A stretch of 64,000 bases of DNA from Photobacterium sp. CCB-ST2H9 (GTDB lineage Bacteria > Pseudomonadota > Gammaproteobacteria > Enterobacterales > Vibrionaceae). The notes beneath the pieces were generated by a model. That model made no database searches, was not told the DNA's origin, and saw only the letters and a list, made by a program, of their open reading frames with translations. This document shows positions 9,103 through 19,400 of the stretch, piece after piece (within the stretch, counting starts at the first letter, position 1; each line of letters opens with the position of its first letter). Location of the stretch: contig NZ_CP100425.1 of NCBI RefSeq assembly GCF_023151555.2, forward strand, positions 186,001 to 250,000, given 5' to 3'. The translations under genes were made by a program, and so were the position numbers.

Positions 9103-9183
9103 ATGAAAAAGTCAAACGTACAGAAAAAAGCGAAAATCAGCCGTAACAAGAATGGCCAGTACTTAGGCAACCTGATCGGCTAA
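9103..9183 (+). CDS. 26-residue lysine-rich peptide (possible precursor, scaffold or leader peptide)
   Basis: ATG at 9103 to TAA at 9181-9183, with AAGGA 7 bases upstream. This is a stronger ribosome site than most genes in the locus have. The peptide starts MKKSNVQKKAK and ends GQYLGNLIG. The first two thirds are strongly basic (7 Lys, 1 Arg) and the tail is neutral and hydrophobic. It has no Cys, Ser/Thr cluster or signal peptide. It lies 10 bp after the flavoenzyme and is followed by a perfect hairpin. I do not recognise a family. Options are a ribosomal substrate for the locus enzymes, a scaffold on which a product is built, a small regulatory or toxic peptide, or a translational leader for the next gene. 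It is too short for MbtH. Confidence 0.65.
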   Translation: MKKSNVQKKAKISRNKNGQYLGNLIG

Positions 9184-9190
9184 AACCGGT

Positions 9191-9216
9191 ATGGTCCCCA
9201 CATCTGTGGGGACCAT
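9191..9216 (+). repeat. Perfect 12-bp inverted repeat with 2-nt spacer between peptide gene and next gene
   Basis: ATGGTCCCCACA, TC, TGTGGGGACCAT: a fully matched hairpin-forming repeat. No T-run follows, so it is not a classical terminator. Immediately downstream is GGAGG (9219-9223) and the ATG at 9228. Likely roles are 3'-end protection or processing of a peptide mRNA, partial termination, or an occlusion switch on the next ribosome site. Confidence 0.75.
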
Positions 9217-9227
9217 ATGGAGGACTT

Positions 9228-10310
9228 ATGATTGTAATAAGACCAGAAAAATATAAGCAGTTGGGTGAGTCTGAAAACTGTGATTTTGTCCTGCTGACGA
9301 ATAGTGAATTCTCTGACAAGTTCGAAATATCAACGGAGAATGACTATCTATCAACAAAAATAATTGCTTGTGATACACCAGAAAGCTTTCATGACATTCT
9401 GGACCATCAAAAATTAGCTCATCAAACCCATTTCCTTGTCATTTCTCCTCATGTCTTATTCTCTTCGCCACCGGCAGAGAAAATTGCAGAGAAGTGTAAG
9501 ATTATTTCAATGCCATGTAACTCTACAGAAATATTCTTGGACGATATAAGTTATTTCTTAGAGAAGATGGAATTGACTGATCCTGATGCTCAAAAAGCTT
9601 GGGCGGATTATTTCTTTGACCATATCGAAGAATCCGACCACATCCAGTTTGTTGATAAAAAGAATGGTTGCGAAGCCGTTTTTCTTCACGACAGTGACGA
9701 ATATTGCTGGTTTGAGCAATTGGGCCGTCTCAGCTGGGGAGAGCAGCAATTTGTGCCCTCTGGTGAAATCAGCGTATTGCCGCTGTTTCACGGAAACTAC
9801 AATGCTGAAAAACGGTTAAATATTCAGGGCGAAATTGCTTTTCGCGGGTATCCCATTGTGAACAGTGGCTCTGTGTCTTTTTTAAGAGAAGACCAGAATA
9901 AAATTTTCGATGCATTAGAACCACTGTATGAAGTGCCGGTTATTGCAACCGTCGAGCATGGCGTGATTACTTCACTACGTAGTGACATCGAAAATCATCC
10001 CGCGATTGTGATGTTAGAGAAGTTATTTGATATCGACTCGCGCTACAGAATCATTTGGGAGATTGGCTTCGGGACCAATCAGGATATCGATTTCCAGAAA
10101 GGAAACCGTTCACCCAATGAATGTTATGGCGGTAGCAATGGCACTGTCCACTGGGGGCTCGGCTTAACGCCGTGGACCCAATATCACATCGATATTATTT
10201 GTCCGGACACTGTCGTCTATACGTCAGACGAAGTCATGATTGCCGGTGAAGTGAAAGAGAAAAAGTCGCTGAGACGTGTGAAATCAGCGGGCTGTCCATG
10301 TATTAGTTAA
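9228..10310 (+). CDS. Protein with M29-aminopeptidase/NicX-like metal-site motifs, unknown role
   Basis: 360 residues. The first about 150 residues match nothing I know. The C-terminal part shows PSGEISVLP (Glu180), HGVITSL, EIGFGTN (278-284), NECYGG (Glu298), GTVHWGLGL (His308) and QYHIDI (His320, Asp322). In order and spacing these resemble the metal ligands of M29 aminopeptidases and NicX-type non-haem iron dioxygenases. It may therefore be a metallopeptidase or a ring- or bond-cleaving metal enzyme. Position directly after the peptide gene makes processing of that peptide, or release of the NRPS product, attractive but unproven. GGAGG lies 4 bases before the ATG. The C-terminus ends with a CPC motif. 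Confidence 0.6.
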   Translation: MIVIRPEKYKQLGESENCDFVLLTNSEFSDKFEISTENDYLSTKIIACDTPESFHDILDHQKLAHQTHFLVISPHVLFSSPPAEKIAEKCKIISMPCNSTEIFLDDISYFLEKMELTDPDAQKAWADYFFDHIEESDHIQFVDKKNGCEAVFLHDSDEYCWFEQLGRLSWGEQQFVPSGEISVLPLFHGNYNAEKRLNIQGEIAFRGYPIVNSGSVSFLREDQNKIFDALEPLYEVPVIATVEHGVITSLRSDIENHPAIVMLEKLFDIDSRYRIIWEIGFGTNQDIDFQKGNRSPNECYGGSNGTVHWGLGLTPWTQYHIDIICPDTVVYTSDEVMIAGEVKEKKSLRRVKSAGCPCIS

Positions 10311-10355
10311 TACGCGGGAAAATCAGACCTTAAATTGGATTTTGAAGGTAGCACA

Positions 10356-12110
10356 ATGGAATGTAATTCACTGTCACAGTTCGGTACTGTCCTCGAAAAG
10401 CTCAAAGACAATGCGGAAAGAACACCAGATAAGCTAGCTTTAAATGGTGATTTAGGGTCTATCTCTTATGCTCTGCTGGAAGCGCAATCTGATCAGCTGG
10501 CGTCTCTGCTGATCAGCGATAAAGGGATCCGGGCGGGAGATATTGTACCGCTCGTTGCCGGCCGGACAAATGACAGCCTGATCTGTATGCTGGCGCTGTT
10601 AAAGGCGCGGGCTGTCGTTTATCCGATTGAGGTAACCAATTTCAATGCGGATACTCAGAAAGCCTTGATGAATGATTCTGGTCTTTCTTTTTCAGAACCT
10701 TTGGTGGCATCTGATCTGGGGATCACACTTGAGAACGCTGCATTTGCTCAACCCGTTCTGGATTCAGATGCGGACGATTTACCTGAGACCGGTGTTGAAT
10801 CGGGTGGATTTCTTTATTTCACCTCCGGCAGTACGGGTAAGAAAAAGCCTGTTTTTGTCAGTGCTGAAAACATCAGCCAGCGTATTGCCAATACGACCAG
10901 AGATTTGGGTTTCGACCATCACCTGAATGCACTCTGGTGTTGCAGCGTTTCATTCGATATCTCTCTTTTTGTCACGCTCTCCACCTTATATTGTGGTGGC
11001 ACTCTCATCACCCCGCCGCAGGTACACCTGAATGAAATCTCCGGTTATCTGAATACCATTAAGCAATACAGCGTCAACTTTATTAATCAGGTGCCTTCGT
11101 TTATTCAGGCGCTGTGTGAGTTTTCCGATTTTGAAGAAAAGGTGAAACTGAAGTATCTGTTTCTGGGCGGCGATGTTTTAACGAAAGATGTGCTGGCGCA
11201 GACTCTGTCCTGTTTTGATGCTGATGTTGTCGCGAATATTTATGGTCCGACTGAAACAACCATGCTTGCGACTCACTATGTCATCGATCAGGAAAATTAT
11301 CACAACCTGAAAAGCTTACCGATTGGCCAACCTTTCAGCGGCACTGTCATTGAAATTCTCGATGAGCATATGCAGCCCATGCCAGACGGCGAGGTCGGTG
11401 AAATTTATATTCGCGGGATAGGTATGTGCCGGTATCTGAATCATGATAACAGCAGCTTTATCGCCTGTGACTCAGGAGCTGTGGCCTATCAGTCTGGCGA
11501 TTTCGGATATATTGATTCCAATGGTGACATTGTTTTCGAAGGGCGACGGGACGATCAGGTCAAGATATCCGGCGTCAGACTCAGTCTTTCGGAAATCGAA
11601 AATCAAATATTAAAGACCAATTATGTTGTGGGCAGTGTCCGTATCACCAGTCTTTCAGATGATGTAAAGGCAATTTTAAATACTGACTTACTCGTGTTTT
11701 ATATTCTTGCTGATTCGGCAGAAGCAGGGCAGGTTCCCGTGTTTACAAATGCCGTGCCTTCTTCTGTCAGACATAAGGCCATTCAGCTGGAGCACTTTAC
11801 TTACAATGAAAATGGAAAAGTGGCGCTCAAAGAGATGACCACGACTTACGTCCATTTTCTGACTGAGCAAAAAGCGGCTGCTCCTCTGTCTCATGATGAT
11901 CCCCGTGAACAATCGGTTAAAACCATTCTGGGTATTGATCACTTTGACCATTCGAAATCGTTCAGGGAGTTAGGGGGTTCCAGTTTAGTGGCCCTGAAAT
12001 TGAGATCCGAGATGAAGAAGCAATTCGGCATCGAGATCAATATCAGAGACCTCCTTACATCGAAGCAGTCGTTAAAAGATCTGATGGATGGAGCAGTATC
12101 AGATGCATAA
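10356..12110 (+). CDS. NRPS loading-type module: adenylation-carrier (A-T)
   Basis: 584 residues. Adenylation domain about 15-500: TSGSTG at about 156-161, NIYGPTETT, YQSGDFGYID, GRRDDQVKISGVRLS, and NENGKV with the catalytic Lys. The phosphate loop continues KKKPV instead of the usual PKG. Carrier domain about 515-580 has FRELGGSSLVAL with the phosphopantetheine Ser near 543. Read against GrsA, the binding-pocket residues are D-I-F-N-F-G-I-M-L-K (manual alignment), matching no specificity I know. With no condensation domain it should load residue 1. ATG 10356 has GAAGG 8 bases upstream and was preferred to TTG 10335. Its end overlaps the next gene by 8 bases. Confidence 0.92.
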   Translation: MECNSLSQFGTVLEKLKDNAERTPDKLALNGDLGSISYALLEAQSDQLASLLISDKGIRAGDIVPLVAGRTNDSLICMLALLKARAVVYPIEVTNFNADTQKALMNDSGLSFSEPLVASDLGITLENAAFAQPVLDSDADDLPETGVESGGFLYFTSGSTGKKKPVFVSAENISQRIANTTRDLGFDHHLNALWCCSVSFDISLFVTLSTLYCGGTLITPPQVHLNEISGYLNTIKQYSVNFINQVPSFIQALCEFSDFEEKVKLKYLFLGGDVLTKDVLAQTLSCFDADVVANIYGPTETTMLATHYVIDQENYHNLKSLPIGQPFSGTVIEILDEHMQPMPDGEVGEIYIRGIGMCRYLNHDNSSFIACDSGAVAYQSGDFGYIDSNGDIVFEGRRDDQVKISGVRLSLSEIENQILKTNYVVGSVRITSLSDDVKAILNTDLLVFYILADSAEAGQVPVFTNAVPSSVRHKAIQLEHFTYNENGKVALKEMTTTYVHFLTEQKAAAPLSHDDPREQSVKTILGIDHFDHSKSFRELGGSSLVALKLRSEMKKQFGIEINIRDLLTSKQSLKDLMDGAVSDA

Positions 12111-15100
12111 CGTTTACGGTTCGTACACACCATGGCAGCAGGCACATCCTCAGCAGGCTGTGCTGTACAAAATGTTTCTGGAGAATGCCGCGAAGTGTGA
12201 TTTGTACAAAATCAGCCAGCGTTATCAGGTGCGTAATTGCGCCGTGGAACAGCTGAGCAAATCCATTCAGAAGGTCATCTCTGATTTGCCTGTGCTGGGT
12301 GCACGATTCAGATGCACAAAGGATGTTGTGGAAGTGTGTTTTGCCCATGGGTATACGCCTTCGGTTCAGCAGAACCAAGACAATGACGTGCTGTCATCAC
12401 ACCAGTTTACCCGCGCAGATCTAGAGCAGGGCGAGCTGGTCAAAGTATCGGTCAGTCCCGGGGAAAACTGCTGTCAGTTTATCCTGTCCATTCATCATAT
12501 TGTCTGTGATGCGCACACACTGGCATGGATTGAGGCGCGGCTGGAAAAAGAGCTGGCAGGCAAACTTGAACCGTCCACAGCATCGGCTGATCTGGCGTCT
12601 TACCAGGCCTACACTGATGAAGTTATTGCCTGGCATGACAGCGAAGAGAGAGCGTCACAGCTCAGTTACTGGCGGAACCGGTTGACGGACTATCAGTCAG
12701 ACGTGGCTTTGGTCAATCTCGAAAAACAGATCGATCGGGCTGACGATGCTGCTTTTTCCTATGCGTTTCAGCTTGGGGAGCCGGCACTGAATCGGTTTAA
12801 CCATGTTGTTGAATCTGCTGAAGTCACGCCTTTTATTCTGATGCTGGCGCTTAGCGAGATTTTTATTGCCAGACATTTTGATCAAGAGAAATTTATTCTG
12901 AATACAAGTCTGGACCAGCGCGGTTACTGGAACGCGTCCACAGATGTCGGATTATATTCAAGTTATTTGCCCGTGTGTTGTCATGTGAAGCCTGAGCAGC
13001 ATTTCGGTGATCTCCTTGCGCAGATTCAGGATGATTTCTATGAAGGGCTGATCAACGGAAAGGCCTCACTGTACGATCTGATTGTTGAGTCCGGCGTCGA
13101 TGTGACACGGGCCTCTGCGCTGCTGGAATTTACGGAAAGTGCCGGGGCACACGGAGCACTGGAATATCTGAGCTCTTTCAATGAGAAAATTGATTTTCCG
13201 TTGGTGATTTCGGCCTGCCGAACGGCTTCCTCATTGAATATCAAAGTAATGGGGCGGGCTGACCACTACCAGCATGAATCAACGTTCCATGGAATGTGTC
13301 TGGCCTTACAACAGCTGATTGAAAAAACACTGTCACACCCGGATGTAAATGTCGCGATCAGTCAAATAAATGATGACGTTTATCAAAAGACGGAAGAACA
13401 GCTGTCATTTCACAGCGAGCCCAGTCATCTGATCCGTGAATTTGAAAAAGCCGTACAAGAATACAGCCAATGCCCGGCAATCCGGTTTGAGCAGGAAATC
13501 TATACGTTTGACTGGTTGAATCAAAAAGCAAATACAATTGCGAGAACACTCATCAACGCCTTTGAGATTCGGCCACAGGCAACCATCTGTATTCTGATGG
13601 AACGTAGTGCTCTGTTGCTGCCGATCATTATCGGTATCCTCAAAACCCGTGCCCAGTATGTACCGTTGTCCCCGTATGATGGGGAGGCGCGGCTGCGCAA
13701 CCAGCTTGAACTCACGCAGCCGGATCTGGTGATAACGAGCCCGGTGTTTGAAGGGATGCTGGATGGACTTCGCTCTGAAGGAATTGTTACGGATCGGGCG
13801 TTGTTTGAGTCTGATGAAAGTTCTGAGAATCTGGCGCTGGCGTACTCTCCGGATGACATTGCGTATACAATTTTTACGTCGGGCTCAACGGGGTTGCCGA
13901 AAGGTGTGGTGGTTCCTCATCAGGGCATAACCCATACCGTGCTTTACCGTCAGCATTACTACGGCCTGGATACCAGTGATGTCATTCTTCAGTATCCATC
14001 CGTGTTTTATGACTCCGCAGTGAACGACTACTTTTCTACCTTACTGTCCGGCGCGTTGCTGGTGCTGTTTCGCGACAGTGACAGAAATGATGTGGCTGCA
14101 TTAGCCCGGTTGATCAAAAGCCATCGGGTCACTCATTTCATGATGGTGCCTGCGATTTATTCAGTCTTGTTAGAAAGCCACTCCGACAGCCTGAAAGGGG
14201 TCAGACAGGTCGTTTTATGCGGCGATACTCTCAGCATGTCTTTAATTCATCATCACCAGACGAGTCTGCCGGAGACCGAGGTTTATAACGAATACGGTCC
14301 GGCTGAAACGTCAGTCTGGAGTACCGTTTATCAGTTTGGTCCTGAAGATGATGAGGTACTGATTGGCAAAGGCATTGCTCACCATCTGGTTGATATTATT
14401 CATCCGAAGTGGGGGCTTTGCTTTGACAATGAAGTCGGCGAAATTTGTGTCAGCGGTCCGGGCCTCGCACAAGGCTATCTGAGAAATCCGGCGGTCACGG
14501 AAGAGAAATTTGTCGCTCATCCGATTCACGGACAAAGAATGTATCGGACTGGCGATCTGGCGTCCCGGAATGCGGCAGGTGAATTGCGCTTTGTCGGACG
14601 GGTAGATAACTTCGTGAAAATAGCCGGGGCGGGCGTTGAATTAGAAGAAGTCGAGCGGGTCATTGCCGAAACACTGTCCGTGAACCGCTTTCATCTGGTT
14701 CATGTCGAAGGGGACGATAATATTGGGACGTTGCTGTGTCTGTATGAGCAGGGGACGAACACCGGATTATTGAATCGTGAGCGGTTACTGACATTTCTGC
14801 CTGCCCGAATGGTTCCTGCGCATTATCTTGATGTTGCTGAGATTCCGTTGTCGGTGAACGGAAAAGTCGACAGAAAAGCCTTAAAACGCATTGCACAGGA
14901 TTATCTGAGCTCGCTGGAGCAAACGGCGGCATTCTTGCCAGCAGAGCAGCTTCAGCAAATCTGGCGTAAAACGCTGGGTAATGTGGAAATCTGCGAGACT
15001 ACCAGTCTTTATGAGCTGGGGGCATCCAGTCTGGATTTCATTCAGCTGTCAAAAGATCTGAATGAGTCGCTGGCCAATCCAATTCCACTGAAAGCGTTGA

Positions 15101-16425
15101 TGACGCGTTCAACCTTCAAGGAATGGTTGTCACTTTACGAGACGGCAACAAAGGGCCGTCAGGCGCACTCAACTGCCAGTGATGTCTGGAGCGCTTCCGC
15201 TTCGGCTTGTCGCTATCTGGTGACGAGCCTACTCCAGCAGGATAAATCAATCTTTAACATTCTGGATTACTGGAAGTTCGATAGAGAATTTCCTGTGGCT
15301 CACTTGCGTCAGGCTTGTCAGGCGGTCATCCGTCAGCATGACGTTCTGTCTTCTGCATTCCTGTTTGAAAAAGGAAGGATCACCAGCAAGCCTGTGACTG
15401 TTGATATCGACCAGGTTTATCAGGAACTGGAAATTCAGGACGGTTCGCTGGAAGAAACGCTCAACCGAATATTCAAAAGCAGTCTATCTCTGACAACCCA
15501 GCTGTTTCAGTTTTATTTATTGCACCATGGTACAGAACGATATTTCGTCATGCTGATTCATCATGCTATCGCGGATGTTTTCAGCATTGACAGGATCATG
15601 GCAGATATCGAAAGGCATTCTTTTGCTGCAGGTGCAGTGGAACGCAGTGATTCAGAGGCACACGGCGAACAACATGCAATTGATGCAACGTATCTCCGGG
15701 AGGCCGAGCAGTACTGGGCCCAGAGCCCGGCAGGGGGGGACGTTTACCAGCTGAACTTGCCTGCAGACTTTCCCAGAGAACAAAAAACCGGGGCGGGCAG
15801 TGTCTGTCATCATGTCCTGTCCGGCTTCAGACGCGAGGTTGCTTCTGCAGCCCGGCGCTACCGGACCACCGAATTTACCGTGCTGTCATCGGCTCTGGCT
15901 TTGATGTTAAGCGACATCACTCAGTCCTCCCGGGTGTCGTTTGGCTTTCCATATAACATCCGCCGCTTGCTCAGCAGCGAGGAAGTCGGCTGCTTTTTAA
16001 ATCCGCTACCGGTCGCGATGGATATCGCGGCTCATACAGCGACCGATCAAGTCATTCACGCTGTTTCTCAAACTCTGGCCGACAGCATGGCCTATGGCGC
16101 GTATCCGTTCGAACGGATGATCTCGGATAAAGGAATCAAGTGGCCCAAGGGGCGCTTTCCGCTGTTTGATGTCGGTCTGACGTTAGAGTCGCTGGATATA
16201 CCCGAAATACCGGGCTCAAAACATACGATTAAACAGTCGTTTACCCCGGAACGGGTGTTTTCCCAAAATGACTTTTGGTTCTATATCAATTTTGAACAGG
16301 ACGATATCGTGCTGGATGTTTTGTTTGATACCTCACTGTATCGCGAAGAAAGCATCGCACATTTCATTGCGGTGTTTTCCCGGAAGCTTCATGAAATCGT
16401 CAGTTCTAATCAGGTCGCGGTGTAG
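12103..16425 (+). CDS. NRPS C-A-T-C
   Basis: 1440 residues. Condensation domain 1 (about 1-420) has HHIVCDA near 131-137. The adenylation domain (about 440-925) has TSGSTGLPKG, NEYGPAETS, RTGDLAS and SVNGKVDRKAL. The carrier (about 940-1010) has LGASSLDF. Condensation domain 2 (about 1030-1440) has HHAIADV. Both condensation sites keep HHxxxD but lack the usual Gly after Asp. Pocket residues by manual alignment: D-S-N-M-V-C-E-V-W-K. It should join residue 1 to residue 2 and pass the dipeptide on. Ending in a condensation domain, with the acceptor A-T on the next protein, is an unusual place to split. GGAG lies 9 bases before ATG 12103; ATG 12088 is the alternative. Confidence 0.93.
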   Translation: MHNVYGSYTPWQQAHPQQAVLYKMFLENAAKCDLYKISQRYQVRNCAVEQLSKSIQKVISDLPVLGARFRCTKDVVEVCFAHGYTPSVQQNQDNDVLSSHQFTRADLEQGELVKVSVSPGENCCQFILSIHHIVCDAHTLAWIEARLEKELAGKLEPSTASADLASYQAYTDEVIAWHDSEERASQLSYWRNRLTDYQSDVALVNLEKQIDRADDAAFSYAFQLGEPALNRFNHVVESAEVTPFILMLALSEIFIARHFDQEKFILNTSLDQRGYWNASTDVGLYSSYLPVCCHVKPEQHFGDLLAQIQDDFYEGLINGKASLYDLIVESGVDVTRASALLEFTESAGAHGALEYLSSFNEKIDFPLVISACRTASSLNIKVMGRADHYQHESTFHGMCLALQQLIEKTLSHPDVNVAISQINDDVYQKTEEQLSFHSEPSHLIREFEKAVQEYSQCPAIRFEQEIYTFDWLNQKANTIARTLINAFEIRPQATICILMERSALLLPIIIGILKTRAQYVPLSPYDGEARLRNQLELTQPDLVITSPVFEGMLDGLRSEGIVTDRALFESDESSENLALAYSPDDIAYTIFTSGSTGLPKGVVVPHQGITHTVLYRQHYYGLDTSDVILQYPSVFYDSAVNDYFSTLLSGALLVLFRDSDRNDVAALARLIKSHRVTHFMMVPAIYSVLLESHSDSLKGVRQVVLCGDTLSMSLIHHHQTSLPETEVYNEYGPAETSVWSTVYQFGPEDDEVLIGKGIAHHLVDIIHPKWGLCFDNEVGEICVSGPGLAQGYLRNPAVTEEKFVAHPIHGQRMYRTGDLASRNAAGELRFVGRVDNFVKIAGAGVELEEVERVIAETLSVNRFHLVHVEGDDNIGTLLCLYEQGTNTGLLNRERLLTFLPARMVPAHYLDVAEIPLSVNGKVDRKALKRIAQDYLSSLEQTAAFLPAEQLQQIWRKTLGNVEICETTSLYELGASSLDFIQLSKDLNESLANPIPLKALMTRSTFKEWLSLYETATKGRQAHSTASDVWSASASACRYLVTSLLQQDKSIFNILDYWKFDREFPVAHLRQACQAVIRQHDVLSSAFLFEKGRITSKPVTVDIDQVYQELEIQDGSLEETLNRIFKSSLSLTTQLFQFYLLHHGTERYFVMLIHHAIADVFSIDRIMADIERHSFAAGAVERSDSEAHGEQHAIDATYLREAEQYWAQSPAGGDVYQLNLPADFPREQKTGAGSVCHHVLSGFRREVASAARRYRTTEFTVLSSALALMLSDITQSSRVSFGFPYNIRRLLSSEEVGCFLNPLPVAMDIAAHTATDQVIHAVSQTLADSMAYGAYPFERMISDKGIKWPKGRFPLFDVGLTLESLDIPEIPGSKHTIKQSFTPERVFSQNDFWFYINFEQDDIVLDVLFDTSLYREESIAHFIAVFSRKLHEIVSSNQVAV

Positions 16426-16427
16426 TT

Positions 16428-19400
16428 ATGTACTCAGTTAATCAAAGTCGTTTACTTCAGTCTCTGGAAAGCATTGCGGCCAGGCATTGTCAGAAAACAG
16501 CGGTCATCTACCAGGATCAGGCGGTGACTTACGCCGAATTGTATGCCCTGGCAGAAGAGTATCAACAACGGCTTCATCGTTGTTCCCCCGGCAGTGATTA
16601 TGTCTATCTGTATCTGGATAAAGGCATTGAACTGATCGCTGCAATCCTGGCTGTGATTCAATCGGGCCGGGCATTTATCCCGGTGGACGCCAATACGCCG
16701 CCGCTCAGGCTGAATCAGATTCTGGATGATGTGGCGCATGCCTGTGTGCTGACGGAAAAGCGTCTGGCAGCCAATATTGATAGCCGGATACCCTTTGACT
16801 GTCTTGATGAGGCAACAGAGGGAAAAGACACATCTCTGCCGGGCAAAGCCACAACAGACCGTTCAAGCTGTTATGCCATTTACACCTCAGGCAGTACCGG
16901 CCGTCCCAAAGGCGCCATTATCTCTCATCAGGCATTACTGAATGTGATTGAGCAGTCGATTGCTGAAATGGCGATAGCGAGCGGCAGTAAAATCCTGCAG
17001 TTCTCCTCGATTGGATTTGATGTTTCGGTATGGGAGATTTTCACGTCACTGCTGAGTGGCAGCACCCTTGTGATTGCGACCAATGCGCAGCGTTATGATT
17101 TGGATGCCCTCCAAACCTTGATTCATGACCAGGCGGTGGATACAGCCTTTTTCATGTCGACCTTCTTAACCCATTTGCTGCCCGGGCAATTTCCAACCAT
17201 TAAAACGGTGGTGACCGGCGGAGAAATGTTTGGCGAAAAGATTGTGGCGCAGTGGGCAGACGGTAAGGCGCTGTACTACGTGTATGGTCCCACCGAATGT
17301 GCCATTTTCCAGTCCATTGTGCCATGTGCGAAAAATGGTCCGGCGGTGCCCACGGTCGGTCATCCGATTGCCAACATGCATTTTCATCTTTACGACGTTG
17401 CCGGGAGCGAGGGGGATGTATTTGAACTGGGGATCTCGGGGATTGGGGTCGGATACGGCTATTTGAACCGGGAAACACTGACGAAAGAGAAATTTGTTCA
17501 GGATCATCAGGCTGGCGTGATTTATCTGACGGGTGATCTGGTCAAAAGACGGCCGGATGGTGAACTCGATTTCTATGGGCGCAAGGACAGGCAGATCAAG
17601 ATACAGGGTTATCGGGTCGAAATCGGTGAAATTGAAAATACCGTTCTCCGGCAGCAGGGTGTGGAATCGTGCTGTGTGGTTGTCGTTGAGCTAGCGCAGT
17701 CTAAACTGCTGTACGCCTATGTTGCATCGTTGCCGGGTTCAGACGTGAATGAAACCTGTCTGCTGGCCTCATTAAAAGCAGCATTGCCCGGATATATGAT
17801 CCCCGCTCATATCAAGCTGACGGACCGTTTGCCTAAAAATCAGAACGGCAAGATAGACAGGAACCTGCTCAAAGAGCAGGCGACTGAATCGCTGAAGAAT
17901 CAGTCTGCCCGCAGTCCGGAAGTGCTGACAGAACACGAAGCCATATTGGCGGAATACTGGAAGAAACTGCTGAAGGTTGAAACCGTCGGTCAGGATGATG
18001 ATTTCTTTCTGTTGGGCGGTACCAGTGTACTGGCCATTCGGCTGGTCGCGGAACTTGCCGGTTATGCGCTGAAGTTTTCAGACATTTTAGAACTGCGTAC
18101 CTTAGCTAAGGTGGCGGAGAAAATGGTTCCCGTTGTTTCCGTTACTGAGGAAACAACGGCGGTGAATGCGCAAACCGGAAAGACAAAAGCGACCCATACG
18201 CAGGCAAGCATCTGGTTTGCCAGCTTGAGCAGCGAACGGACCGATATTTATGACCTCAGCTACGCCTATCAGATCTACGGCAATATCGATTGTGCGCTCC
18301 TGCTGAAAACCCTGACGGCTCTGTTAAACAAGCATGAATCATTGAGAACGTCCTTACGGCTTGAGGGGGAACAGATCCTCCTCGAGGTCGGAGATGCGGA
18401 GAAAATGATCCGGCAGCACGATCTGTCTGCTGAGCCTGCTGAAATTGTGCAGCAGCGAGTCGAAGAAGCTCTGAGACAACCGCTTGATGTTGAACATGGC
18501 TCCTTCTCTGCGGTTGATGTGTTTGACGCTGGCGACGAGATTTTCCTGGTGCTGAAAGTGCATCACACTGTCTACGACGGCTGGTCACACGATGTCTTCC
18601 TGAAGGAACTGGAGTCGATTTACCTTGGTTATTGTCATGGAGATGCGTCTGCAGCTGCTGAGGAAGCGTTGCCTGTTGCGGGTATCTATCAGCCGAAGGT
18701 AGTCACGGATACGGAAAGAGAGGCTGCCTGGCTCTATTGGCGTCAAATCTTAAACCATGACGCCGTGGCAACGGTGCCTGTCTGTGCCGAGCGAAATTCG
18801 GTCCCAAGCGGCCATGGCGGTCAGAGTTCTCGGAAACTTGACGCCAGGTTAGCTGCGTCACTGCGGCAGTTTGCGTTGGACAACAAACAGACCTTGTTCG
18901 TGGTGCTGGCATCTCTGGTGCAATTAGTAATCCGGAGTTACAGCGCCAGTGAGCAGGTTCGTTTAGGAACGGTCCGGGCAAATCGCGAACAGAAGGCGCG
19001 GCTTGATCAGATTGGCTTGTACGCTGAGACATTCTTGCTGAATAACGTGATCACTGAACAAAGCTCCCTGAGTCATGTGGTCAGTGCATGTGAACGGAGT
19101 CTGATTGAATCCGCAAGGCACGATTGCATTTCGTACATTGAGCTGGTTTCTGAATTTCCGTCCGCTGCCATTCAGTACTGGGTCACTGTGGTTGAAACCG
19201 AATTTGAACCGTTCCATGAAGAGACCTCAATCCAATGGAAGAAGCTGCCTCTTGAGGTCGAAACAAACCTATTTGATTTGAGTTTTATTTTTGAGCTTGA
19301 TAACGACGATATTGATTTGAATTTAGTGTTTGCCAGAGATGTGTACTCAGAAGGCAAAATTTCAGAAATATCAGACCGGTTCGAACAGATCGCTGCATGC

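Noticed and set aside
9103..9183. MbtH-like protein for the NRPS
   Set aside because: Far too short, and lacks the conserved Trp and Asn-x-Glu residues of MbtH.
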